This document shows, piece after piece, positions 27,089 to 38,089 of a stretch of DNA of 64,000 bases. The stretch is taken from positions 6,021,501-6,085,500 of the forward strand of contig OY783193.1 in assembly GCA_963678675.1 (NCBI GenBank), written 5' to 3'. The notes beneath the pieces were generated by a model. The model did no database searches and had not been told where the DNA came from. It saw nothing but the letters and a program-made list of their open reading frames with translations. Each line of letters opens with the position of its first letter. Within the stretch, counting starts at the first letter, position 1. A program made the position numbers and the translations under genes. Source of the DNA: Xiphydria camelus. Taxonomy: Eukaryota > Arthropoda > Insecta > Hymenoptera > Xiphydriidae.

Positions 27089-27467
27089 TATTTATAGAAA
27101 AATCTTCAAATTCAGTCTTAGTGGATGGGAAACACGATGTTGTTTTTTCCTTTGAAGACAATTACGCTCGTTGGATGAATTCTACCAAATAGATTTCAGA
27201 AGGCCAAAGTTCATCGAAAGTTCATTATTAGATTATTAAGAATCTATATGGTAACTTGAGAAGAGTAAATGAATTGACGGCAAGAGCCATCGATTGTTTC
27301 TTCACGATCGTCGATCGGTAGGATCGTTTACTTGAAAACGTACTCAGCTTATCTAAACTACTTAGATCTAGGGGAGCTTTGATTTCAATCTAAAGTGACA
27401 GGAACGATTTTTGCGACTCGCAGGCTTTGAAAGTATCAGCTCGACAATTGCATTGATTGATATAATT

Positions 27468-27591
27468 CGCGGGTCTAGAATAACAGGGTTCTAACTGCAA
27501 TCTCGAGAAGTCCCCTCCGATGTATCGCACGCGATATGTTAGGAGGGCCTTCTCGAGCTTGCATTTAGAACCCTGTTATTCTAGATCCGCG
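27468..27591. repeat. Imperfect ~50-bp-arm hairpin
   Basis: Arms at about 27468-27518 and 27542-27591 pair with four mismatches and one single-base indel; the loop is about 23 nt. The best-conserved block is TCTAGAATAACAGGGTTCTAA and its complement. It could be a MITE or, given its size, a hairpin RNA precursor. No transposon family or known microRNA is recognised. Confidence 0.7.
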
Positions 27592-28726
27592 ATATGTATA
27601 AGATTATCTCGGCATTATTTTCATAAAATCGTAATATCGCGCGGTTCGATACAAACTGCATTTCGATATAGCTACCTTCTCAAGGGTAGTGTGTTGATCG
27701 GTCATAAGTACAAAACAGAATGTCATCGATAGCATAGAAAACAAACAAGGTTAAAAGTAAATTATGGCATTATTCTACTTGTACTTTGGTATCGGCCGAT
27801 TGAAAGGCCGCCTTGAAATTTTGATTTTCTCAACTCTATCGACAACTAAAATGCGTGGGTTGGAATCAACGATAGAAGAGGAAAAACGAACAGAAGATCT
27901 TTCAGCGCAAGGGGTATGCTGGAGAATATACATTTACATTTAAATAAGAGTGAAGCGAAAGCGCGAGAGGAATTTATTTTCAAGAGAAAAAGGATAAATC
28001 CAAAGTTTACGCGTTACTCAAAAATATTTCGAATCAGAATCAGCACGCGCACCTGCATCGTTTATCCTATAAATGTTGCTGCAAACCAAATCCGTGGGGA
28101 AAATTTCACATCAATCCATGGCAAAGTTTTAATGTCGATTACCGACAAGTATATCATTCACGGATAACATTGTGTTTTATCTTAATTATGCATACAACAG
28201 TAATGCAGTAAAAAGCACACAAGTTTTGGCATGTTAGAAACAATAACATTACAGCTGGAAGATCGCGCGTGCCTTTTCGATGTTGCGTATCTTAAATATT
28301 TAGCCGCTAATGAAAGAATTAGTTCTAAGTACGTGCCTAAAAAACATAGGAGTATGTAATACGTAATATCAATTTGATTTGTGATACATTTATAACGTAA
28401 TATTGAAGTTAGGTGCCTGAATACATTTGAACTTTCCAAATTTCTCTAGTAAAGCATTATTTTCCTGCATAATCGAGGTTTATATTTAATGAGACAATTG
28501 TGTTGAAAAATATGTGATATCACTGATTATAATTTAATCTTCTTAAGACTTCGACTTTTATCTGAGAAATTTCAATGCTGCACCTTTTCTTTTTACGTAC
28601 AATGATAAATCAAGGGAGTTGATAAGCGTCTCGCGCCAATGGTAAAAACCGAAGATACAGACCGAGATCATCTTCACTTCACTTTATAGCTCGTAACCGT
28701 AAGGAGTCTCCATTTCTCAGGAATAA

Positions 28727-29124
28727 AGGGGAGTTTACACAGTGCGAGTTGCTGGCCTAGCCAGTAGACAGAAGCTGTATTTTGCGAGTAGGGGAAGGCA
28801 AGTGGCCAGTAAAATCAAATAAGTTTGAAGTTACTGGCATCCAGTAGCTGCCCATCCTTGCAGAGACAGTAACTCGGCGGATCTGTTTAAGGGCGGGTTG
28901 TAACGACTTGGTTCAGAGCCGGTTCAGCTTGAACCGCCGTTCTTGGTATATTTTGTGTCACACATAATATCATACATTTGTATGTAAACTCAGTTCAAAC
29001 GTGGTTCAAGCTAGAACTGAGTTTAAACCAAGTCGTTACAACCCGCCCTAAATGAAACAGTAGCTGGCATACAATTACTGGCCTTCTCAACTGACCCGCT
29101 AGCTGACACCGTGTAAACTCAGCT
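28727..29124. mobile_element. PIF/Harbinger-like MITE (outer), interrupted by a second element
   Basis: Termini AGGGGAGTTTACACAGTG and CACCGTGTAAACTCAGCT are inverted repeats (16 of 18 match) flanked by TAA on both sides. The TAA duplication is characteristic of PIF/Harbinger elements. The body has repeated GGCCAGTA/TACTGGC motifs in both orientations. A second element occupies 28891-29048. No coding capacity. Confidence 0.65.
28891..29048. mobile_element. PIF/Harbinger-like MITE (inner, nested)
   Basis: 158 bp with inverted termini GGGCGGGTTGTAACGACTTG and CAAGTCGTTACAACCCGCCC, a perfect pair extended by partial pairing of GTTCA-rich inner arms. It is flanked by a TAA duplication at 28888-28890 and 29049-29051. 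It sits inside the outer TAA element, so it inserted later. Confidence 0.8.
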
Positions 29125-29622
29125 TAAGATATCGAGAAGTTATACGGTCACTGCCATTTTCACAGCATGATATCCGCGATTAAAACAATCGTTCAATTTA
29201 AAATTGGCACTTATTCTTTAGAGAGTTTGTAGAAAGACTTCGGTTCAAAATATAACCCTTATTTAGAATACAGCGTGCGTAGAATTGCACATTTTATGTA
29301 TCCAGGCCCCTCAATATTAAAGTTTTCGTACAAAATCACACTTCTACATAATATATAATATATACACGAACAATTGGCCACGCTAATTCGAAAAGACTTG
29401 CGCATTTCCAACGGACGACGACTCGTCCGTCAAAGAAATTCGTCTGCGTTCAACTGTGGCACCTTTGGGCAAGCAGCGATATCAGTGTGTATAGAGGATT
29501 TCCTTTCTACGATATAACACTATGAAATATATTACGATCGTAAAGACCTTACGCTATCATACAAATCATGCCAATAGCGAGTTTGACACGTTGCTCAGTG
29601 TGACTTGCTCGAAATGCTGCAT

Positions 29623-32600
29623 TCATCTATTGCTATGCTGCTCGACCCGATCGAGCTTTACCTGGTCCGACATTTTTGTCTGATCGCTCGAATCGGACAT
29701 GGGTTCGTCGCCACTCGAGAGTATACGACTTGGCGACGGACTGTCTACCGGGCGAAAAGAAAAGCTAGGAGAATCCGCGCTGGATAGCGATTCGGGCGTT
29801 CCGACCGAACTGATGGTTCCCGGAAGCGGACTCGATATCGCGTCTGGCCTGTACAAAACATCATATTTTACATTGCGTATCCCCTTTCAGATCTATCGGT
29901 TGCTTTGTAGCAAGGAAAGAATGTTAGCGCAATAATTTCTTTCGCACAGGCCGATATCTTTCGCGGTGAGCTATGCCAAAAAGGTCGCATTTGGATGACG
30001 ATAAGGGTAAAGATTTTCAAACATGTCGACTAAATTTTGAAAGAAGCGGCGGACTCAACTTTGGCGATACGAGTGGTGAATCAGGCCGTAGACAATTTTA
30101 ATCTCTCGTTGCTAGAGCGAAAACGAAACGAAAAACAATGAAAGAAATACAAAGTTTGACAATGTATTTATACCTTTTATCGCGTGTCGTTTAATTCTCG
30201 TAATAGCTTTGCGAGAGTCAAATTATAGAAGCTGGTCTATACTTTTTAATGTTATTAATTGGCAGATGAAAAATTCTTTGTAACGAGCCCATTGTCATTC
30301 AACCCATGGTACGGTTTAGTCTAAAGGCTAGTAGCACCGACCGTGAATCGTGCCAATGACGGTGTAACTCCACAGAAAAGTTCAGCGTTAAATCGTAATT
30401 AGCGGTATTCGCGGTCGGTGTAACTGACCCCAAGTATTTTCAGCTGTACCGGAGAATCAATGGGAACGGGTGAGATTGAATAAATCGATTGATTCGAAAC
30501 CTTCAAATGGTTTCACTTGATTGGGGGAAAGCATTGAACGCTGTAAATAATGTTTAAGAAATTTGCGGGCACAGTACCTGGTTATTTGAGAAATGACTAA
30601 ACTAGATGTCTTCTTGGCCGGTGGTTGTAAGTGATAGTCATCTAATTCAAATTTTCTTTTAACCGGGCCCAGGCAGCTTGGTCGTATTGCTATTGGGCTC
30701 AAACTACGTCTATGAACATTCAAATGGTATTGAAATTAATAACTCGATGTCTCTTCTTGAAGACATTTGATACATGTTAAATTGACTGGAGAAAACGATG
30801 CTTATATTTTTTTAATAATTGAAATGTGCTTTAAACGATGAAGGGAAGTGAGATACAATAAAAGTTTTGAAACAAAAATGTTCTAACTTTCAAAATCGAA
30901 AAACTTTTGTAGTTTTTGAGACTTTGGAAGGCTAATATTCACTGCTCAAATAAAAAAAAAGTCTTAAATATGAATCTCCTATTTTCTAATGAAGTTAAAA
31001 CTTAAGGGATTTCGTCAGTATTACAATCTGAATGCTGCTTAGAGAAAGAAGCTCTCCTGTTAAATATTTATTTTCCTTTATTTTTAAACTCACCTTGTAG
31101 CAAAGGCTTTTCTAGTGGGACTCGGTGATAAACTGTTTTTCCAGTTGACCATGTGAATTCCAGGTGAATAGCACTGACGTTGGTTGAGGCTCGATTTCGT
31201 CGGCGAAAGTGCAGAGCACAACGGCGGCCCGCCAACCGATAAATTTAAGCTGAGCGGATCGAAGACTCTTTTCGTTATCTGTCTTTCCGCTTTATTGAGC
31301 TGCGTCGGGGACTCCGAATCTTTGAACGACAATCCCTCGGCTTCGATCGTGAGGTCTTCCCACGACTGCGACATTTGCATCGCGCTGTGAATTTCTTTCT
31401 CGTGGGCCGCTTCTCGGCCGACTACGTCAAGACATTCCTCTTGTCGCAATTGGCTGACTCGAGGTGTTAATCTGGGCATACCACCGGGACTCTGAAATGA
31501 GATAATGAGAGATTGATAATGAAATTTAGATGTACCATCCAGATACACTTCGGGAGGACTCTACAATATTATAGAAGAAGTACAGTCTTTATTAAATTTT
31601 GGCAATCTATCTTTACATTTTATATCATAAAATTACTGTAACGTATCCGTTATATGGAGACAAGGTGGAAACTAATAGTATGCCTGATATAGTTTTCAAA
31701 GATGTTGCAGCTTTGCCAACAACATCCTATAATTCGTTTCAATGCATTAGAATGGTCATGATTGATTGTTATCAGTAATTGCACATGAAAATGAACATAC
31801 ATTATAATGCTGGAGCTTTTATCTTCAATAACGACCTTTCATTAGTTCAGGAAACATGATAAAGTGCACTTTGAAGTTCCAAAGCTGCAAGGTTTTCACA
31901 AATGAATAAAGCTACATAAAGTGCCATCCAAATTGCAGAAATTCAACAATTGGTCATCTAGCATAAACGTTACTTTACCCAAATTTCCACTCTATTGATC
32001 AGGTGAAAAATAAGCATATACTTAATCTCATAGATCATTTTGTACTTCATACTTCAATCATAAAGTTGAATTACAACCATACAGAAGTGATCTACTAAAA
32101 GCAACCATATTTGGTACAGTAATTGAACCTGTAGTTAACGCAACAAATATTAAACAATGATCTATAAAAACACTAGTTGACAGACGATTAATTTTTATCA
32201 AAAAGCGATATATCCTCATTCTTTGTATCAACGTTAGAAGACATGCAGTTTATCAATTGGCAAATCACCTCGTATATATCTTTAATCAAATCACGAGGAT
32301 TTTACATAATGCAGATAATCGAACAACTTTTAATATTACATAACATGTGTTCAAGAATATAAGACAATTGGAAAAATTTTTGATAAAAGTCAGTTTTGTA
32401 CTGAATAATTTTCATTTTCTGTTTTAATGCTTAGTATTAAACTACATATCATTTAACGCAAATTTGAAAGATTCAAGTGTTCTCAAGTCAATATGGAAAC
32501 ATTCTATATATTATCCTTGGGGTAAACTTAACTTTATCCAAGACTTTTGCATGCCTGTGTAATCACAAAAGGTTTATAGTTTATTTATAAAACGAAACAC

Positions 32601-33547
32601 TCTTACGCTAGTACTGAAACGTCGTGTGCGAGGTGAGTTGGAGAATACATTGAATGTTGATACTGCATCCCTGAAAGTAATTAAAACACGATGTGACGCA
32701 TCAATATGTAAATGTGAGATATTATCCCCCATAAGGAGAATTCAGTGGTATTCTTGTATATTTAAATTAGCGCGTTTTAAAAGAAAATATCATTTTAATC
32801 ATGATAAATTTTCTATATAATTCTGATATAGTAGTTGAGTACCCTGTAACTGTTTCTTAGAGTTCAAGATGCGCTATTCGTAAATCAATGATTTCTAGGG
32901 AAAACTAGTCAAACTGAAGAATGTACTTATTAGAAACATCTGCTATGTACAAAAACAGAATATAAGTACTTCTGATATGATTTCTTTGAATCCTTTAAAT
33001 CTTGAGATATACATACGTTTTTTAAAAATATGTATGTCTTTGCTTTTAAGAAGTACATGCTTCCAATTAGAGTTCATAGGTGCAAATAATTGCGTTCATA
33101 CAAAATGCTAAAAAGTACACCCCAAAATACGTGAGGTAATCTCTAAAAAAGAACTCCACAAGCGGTCTTTATCAATATTATCCGCTCGTCGATACGAGGC
33201 AACAGTCCCTCTACAATTCAAAGCTCTTCGGAGTAATTTCAAGTACGCTCGAGTGGAAAAAGCTCTGACTCTTTGCTCTTACAATTGCGGAGAGAATAGA
33301 ACGAGTTTGAGCTATTCGACAAAGTTATGAACCGAACTGCGAGCACATCGGTTCTCACCATTCCCCGTCTTAGTCTCGTCGCAAAGATACCAATGAAATT
33401 TGGAGCGTACCTCGGTGCGGAAGTAGAAGGCGAAGTGACAGACATAGTGGCACTGATCTCGTTAATCATCGGGGCACTGCTGGACCGTTTCAGGCTGACT
33501 ATCGGACAGTCAACATCCATGGCTGTCACAGTATTCTGGACATTCAT
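29623..33547 (-). CDS. PABIR1: PABIR/FAM122 family inhibitor of PP2A-B55
   Basis: Homologue of vertebrate FAM122A/PABIR1, which binds and restrains the PP2A-B55 phosphatase and is linked to cell-cycle checkpoint control. Four coding exons (33547-33359, 31491-31094, 30709-30578, 29848-29623) join to 314 residues. The family signatures occur in order: LKRSSSAPMI (vertebrate RRSNSAP, a 14-3-3-type phospho-site), RLTPRVSQLRQEE, VHERE-like AAHEKEIHSAMQMSQSWED, SLSPSPTRKAF, and RRSLSPIAIRPSCLGPVKRK. The C-terminal exon is Ser/Pro-rich and probably disordered. Intron 1 is 1.9 kb and holds no recognisable gene. The start is the first ATG in the exon; a second in-frame ATG (MDVDCP) nine codons on is an alternative. 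The gene diverges from NTMT1 across about 0.9 kb. Confidence 0.9.
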
Positions 33548-34427
33548 GTATGTCTCTGGAAACAAACTTCGCGAGAAATAGGCACATTGGTATCTGCCAC
33601 ACTCGTTACTCAGCAGCACGGCAACTCGTTAGCGGTACGGGAGGAAGGCCTCGAGTTCAGAGCCGGAGTGCCCGCGCACCGTTTCGTAAAAACACTCGCA
33701 AATGACAAGTGATAAATTCCATAACATGTGTTCGCGCAAATACTCCTGGAACGCATGTGAACCTCGGCGCCTCGCACTATCGCTTCTCTCCCCTTCGCGC
33801 GAGCAAGCTCAAACGTAACGCCGCGACGGTTATCGACAAACGCCCGGGGAAACGGCAGGGAGAACGTTCCACGATGAGATAAACTCGGCTTTCCGTTTGT
33901 CACAAAAACCAACTTTGGAGTTTTGTTCGATCGAGCGCCCCGCAAAGCTAGGAAACCGGGTTTGGAATATTAAATCGGGCGACCACAACCCCGGCGGTAA
34001 GATAGATCGCTACGGCGAGTTCTCATCGGTACGACCGCGTTTTCCTGCCGCTCTTGGTATCGCGCGCTCGCGTTTTCGAAGAAACTCACGGAGTTTATAA
34101 CCTCGTCAATTATCGAAACACCACCAACTGACGTCCACGCGTTTTTGGTGTTTTGTAACACTGACGGGTATTTGTGTTTTCGTAAATAAATCAGGTAATT
34201 CGAACCCCCTCTGGAACTTGGTATCGTACCTTGTACCATCCCAGACAGGTACTTATTGTCATTTGTCGGACATGTAGAATTTCTGCATGGCACGCTTATC
34301 ATGATAAAAACACGTGCCGGTGTTGCCCCTTTCCCCCGTCAAAACAGTTCGATCAACATGGGTAAAATTTGATTTCGTATTGTACTCGCAAGATTTAATC
34401 GTCGCATCTTACATTTGTAAAATAAAA
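33548..34427. promoter_or_regulatory. Divergent promoter region of PABIR1 and NTMT1
   Basis: The 880 bp between the two opposite-strand start codons is relatively CpG-rich and lacks recognisable exons. It must contain 5' UTRs for both genes and probably a bidirectional promoter. No TATA box was assigned. Confidence 0.5.
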
Positions 34428-35510
34428 ATGGAAGAGGAACGTGAAACGGAAGCTGCGGCGTCCGAATTTTACACGGACGCTGCGAAATACTGGGAGAAAA
34501 TTCCAGCAACTGTGGATGGCATGCTAGGTGGTTTTGGATTTATATCAAATACAGATATCGAAGGATCGGAGATATTTCTAAAAACCCTTTTCAAGGTAGA
34601 CATTCTGTTTCGCTCTTTTTTAATGCGTATCTTTAAAAAACACTGATGATTCAGAAATATCAGAAAAGTCAGGTTTTGAGGTTGGACGTTTCTATCAATA
34701 CCAATTTGTTGGTTTGTTTCAATGTACTCTCAAGAGATATCGTTTATTAGCTGCAAAAAGAACTGCACAAAATGTCTATTAGCATTTCCATTTCAGCTCA
34801 CGCAGCCACCCCAAAAAACATATGCGCTCGATTGTGGCTCAGGAATAGGAAGGATCACGCGAAATTTACTTTCCAAACATTTTAAAAAAGTAGATCTCGT
34901 AGAGCAGAATTCAAAGTTTTTGGAAGCTGCCAAAACGTACTTGGAGAGTTGTTCGACAAAAATAGGAGAATATTACCCTCAAGGTAAACATTATTCGACC
35001 GTTTCATCGAATTCCGATCTGAGCTGTTTTCATAAAAACAGAGGACTGTATTTTTGTTATTCTAGGATTGCAGGAGTTTTCTCCCGAAGTTAAAAAATAT
35101 GACGTCATTTGGTCTCAATGGGTTTTAGGACATCTTCAGAACGAAGATTTGTTAAATTTCTTTGAAAAGTGTCGGTAAGTATACAGATCTATTTGGAAAC
35201 AACACGAGCAAAAGCTGATGGCGTCATCTATGTGAATTTGGTATAATCTTTTTGCAGGAAGGGTTTGCGGGATAACGGAGTTATCATTGTCAAGGAAAAT
35301 GTGACGAGTTCAAACAAAGTAGAAATCGATACAGAGGATTCTTCAATGACGCGGCCCCTCCAAGAATTACAGCAGGTATTCAAGAAGGCTGGATTAATTT
35401 GCATCAAGGAGCAAAGACAAACTCGATTTCCTCGCGGACTTTATCCCGTTTACATGTTCGCGCTTAGACCTGTAAAAATCATAGCTCCAACTGCGCCTGT
35501 TAAATCTTGA
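34428..35510 (+). CDS. NTMT1: N-terminal Xaa-Pro-Lys N-methyltransferase 1
   Basis: SAM-dependent enzyme that methylates the alpha-amino group of proteins beginning X-Pro-Lys after Met removal, such as RCC1 and histone variants; mainly nuclear. Four exons (34428-34595, 34797-34983, 35066-35174, 35258-35510) give 238 residues, close to the human 223. Family blocks are FYTDAAKYWEKIPATVDGML at the N-terminus, SAM-binding motif I ALDCGSGIGRIT, VDLVEQNSKFLEAAKTYL, YDVIWSQWVLGHL and GVIIVKEN. All introns are GT-AG. It converges on Hs2st, the two stops only about 190 bp apart, with AATAAA at 35525-35530. Confidence 0.95.
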
Positions 35511-35524
35511 TACTAGATAGTTAG

Positions 35525-35530
35525 AATAAA
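35525..35530 (+). promoter_or_regulatory. Polyadenylation signal of NTMT1
   Basis: AATAAA 14 bp after the stop codon, in the short spacer between convergent genes. Confidence 0.6.
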
Positions 35531-35701
35531 TTTTAACCCAATTTTTGAGCGATTTAAATTAATTGTAACGGATCAGCATGAATAATTTCACGGATATCAT
35601 TCTTTCGAGAAGATAGCGTAAATTAAAACGCCCTAGAATCGCGTAAGGAACCTCATTTCACTATAAAAACAAAGGCAGCTAATATAACAAAATTTTAGAT
35701 A

Positions 35702-35707
35702 TTTATT
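35702..35707 (-). promoter_or_regulatory. Candidate poly(A) signal overlapping the Hs2st stop
   Basis: On the minus strand AATAAA contains the TAA stop codon. It is the first hexamer seen in the narrow spacer before NTMT1. Whether it is used cannot be told from sequence. Confidence 0.4.
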
Positions 35708-37597
35708 TTGGCCTTATCTTTTCGTACATGAAGCGTTGTCCCGCGTCAAATGGCGAAGGATTTAAGACGCGCTTCTTGACGGCGTTAAAGTGGCTTAAAG
35801 CGTAAAGATACAATTCATTTTCCATCTCCCAAACGACAGACTTTTGAATCTTCTCCACTGTTTCCGGGAGCGGGTCTATTTTTTGCGTCGTTTGACGTAA
35901 GTGAGACTTGTTATCTGAAAAGAGAAGAGCAAAAATACGCGGGAGTTATTCTCGTTTCGTACACATCCTGAGTTCCGTCCTGATAAAACTGAATCATGAA
36001 ATTTTATGTAATTCGCAAATGCGTATGCGTAATTAAGAACATACAATTCAATCTCGCGTGCATGCTGTTTGTTAAAAAGCCGTCCGTCAAGTCACACTCG
36101 ATCGACACAAATGACACGATAAATTTGTAAAACTGAATTGATAAAAATGATAAATGTTTTGCCTGATATTTACTGTGTAAAAAGTGGTCGTTCGAGCCCC
36201 TGAAGAAACGTGGAAGTACCGCTTGGAGAACTTTTATAAAGTCCTCCAATTGTTCGGTCACGCCTACCAAAAGGAAGTGTTCCTCTAAATTTCGTTTAGC
36301 CTCTTCCAAAGCCCAGGCATTTCCAACCTCCCTGTAACGGAATTTTAAAGTAGAGCATTTTAACCTAAAACATTAAACTCTGTACATGCGACGATGTTAT
36401 CGATCGTACCAGCAGGCTGGATTGTGCCCGCACAAAAAGGGAATTTGGAGCCACATGGCGTTTGGATCACAGTCCGCTTGCTTCATTTTTACGCAATCAT
36501 CAAATGTCTGCAAGAGAAATTAATGCAGAAGTAATAGTATTCAATGCAACAACTCTGTTATTGCATCCAATAAAGAAAGGCTCCAGCTGGCACAGACTTT
36601 TGTATCTCCATGTTTTTTCCTTATAAGGTGCGGTCTGAAATTGTCCCCATATCGTAGAAAGTAATAATAGGAAACAAATCTATCCAACGGTTTCCTTAAT
36701 AAATTTATATACAAAGGCATCTGGCTCACGCCAAATCTGAAAAGGAGGTGATTCTAAGAGTTGAGCTACACTGAAAATTCTCGCTCAATTCGATCGATAT
36801 ATACCTACTTTTCAAAATTAAGATACGCCATGTGGCCATGATAAAATGCTGGCTTCATCGCTTTCCACTGCGTTATATTATTTACAAATTGCATCTGCAA
36901 ATTGAGATGCGAATCTTATTCATTATTCCTTATATAATTACTTTAAATAAAGGTGAGTAATCGGAAGATAGTCCAAGGATATTATTTTCTGATTATTTAG
37001 CAGTTAAACCATTTAAGGACAACTGATCATATAAGTATCCATTATCAGCTTGAAGCGGAATCATTTCAAACGTTATCTAGGCCTAGGGATAAGCTCTAGA
37101 GTACTAAAGATTGATAATTCTATATTCTAAAAAATATCACCTGCTTAGGAAGCGTAAGAGTGTGCATATTATTCGTTATGTTAATATGCAACACGTGATA
37201 TTTATTCAATTTGCACATGTCGTACACAACGCCTACAAAACTGGTAGAGCCTGTTTTAGGCACTCTGTTATATATTACGACCACATTATCACTATCAGAT
37301 GTTTGTGGCGCTTTCGCCAAGGGTGCAATTTCATTTTTTACGCGGTTTTGAAACTGCGCAACAGTGTCACCTGAAAATATTTATCGAATCCTGATCGGCT
37401 GGTATTGTTAATGTAGCACGAAGTGCCCGTGCAAACAAATCATTTGTAAATAATAATAGAACATAAAGTACTGCACTCTACGTACGCAATATTTTATTGC
37501 TGTCTTCCAAGTAGCTCAATTTCACTTTAAAGTAAAGAACTATGACAACAAAAACGATTGCTATGATCCACTGGACTGGAAAATTCCTCAATATCAT
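35703..37597 (-). CDS. Hs2st: Heparan sulfate 2-O-sulfotransferase
   Basis: Golgi type II membrane enzyme that transfers sulfate from PAPS to C2 of iduronate in heparan sulfate, tuning FGF and other ligand signalling. Seven exons (37597-37486, 37370-37141, 36894-36809, 36736-36598, 36507-36410, 36331-36174, 35914-35703) give 344 residues. A short cytoplasmic tail precedes one transmembrane segment, [14 protein letters not shown]. The 5'-phosphosulfate loop is [11 protein letters not shown], the catalytic-histidine block is FYHGHMAYL, and the 3'-phosphate-binding part [19 protein letters not shown]. Later landmarks are [10 protein letters not shown] and [11 protein letters not shown]. The fourth exon uses a weak GTCTGT donor, the only one that keeps the frame. 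An AATAAA overlaps the stop codon. Confidence 0.94.
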
Positions 37598-38089
37598 TTT
37601 CTCCGAAATTTACGTTGCGTAAACATAACCTAAATCATCCTGTCACACCAACTGTCACCGACTGTCGCCGGTCTCCAGTGACGTAAACATTTCGAGGATC
37701 TTTTTTTCTATGAATGCTCCGAAATCTTGAATTTGAATTCTTGAAGTTTTATTACTTATTCAAAATCAAATTATCATTTAGTTTTTTGTGTGTAAAAAAT
37801 GTAGTTATTAGTGCCGTTATACTAAAAGAACTGGTAAAACATGCACGATTTGGAGTTGGAGTTACCTGTGTTAGATAAAACTAGATGAAGTCCCGGTATT
37901 TCTATTATTTGCAAGTCTTTAATTATCTACGAAATTTTTTGAGAAGTTCCGCATTGTTACTTTGTCATATATCGATAAGAATACCATTTATTTATACTCG
38001 TTTTAAGCTCTACTCTGACCGCCGTCATGGATTTCCGGAATTGGTAGTTCCGTAGTTTTCTTTCCTTCTTCAAGTGAGTGTGTAGCAAA
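37598..38089. promoter_or_regulatory. Divergent promoter of Hs2st and RpL35, with a TCT/TOP-type initiator
   Basis: The start codons of the two genes are about 490 bp apart on opposite strands. A polypyrimidine stretch, TTTTCTTTCCTTCTTC at 38056-38071, lies about 20 bp upstream of the RpL35 ATG and matches the TCT initiator/TOP signature of ribosomal-protein genes. No TATA element was assigned. Confidence 0.55.

Larger units (their letters stand above)
25351..29622. other. Gene-free interval between Rpp30 and PABIR1, with several MITEs
   Basis: No recognisable coding exon on either strand. The contents I can support are an AATAAA for Rpp30 at 25372-25377, a mariner-like MITE (26926-27088), an imperfect hairpin (27468-27591), nested MITEs (28727-29124), and DNA next to the PABIR1 stop that is probably its 3' UTR. 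ORFs of 60-85 codons look random. Confidence 0.5.
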
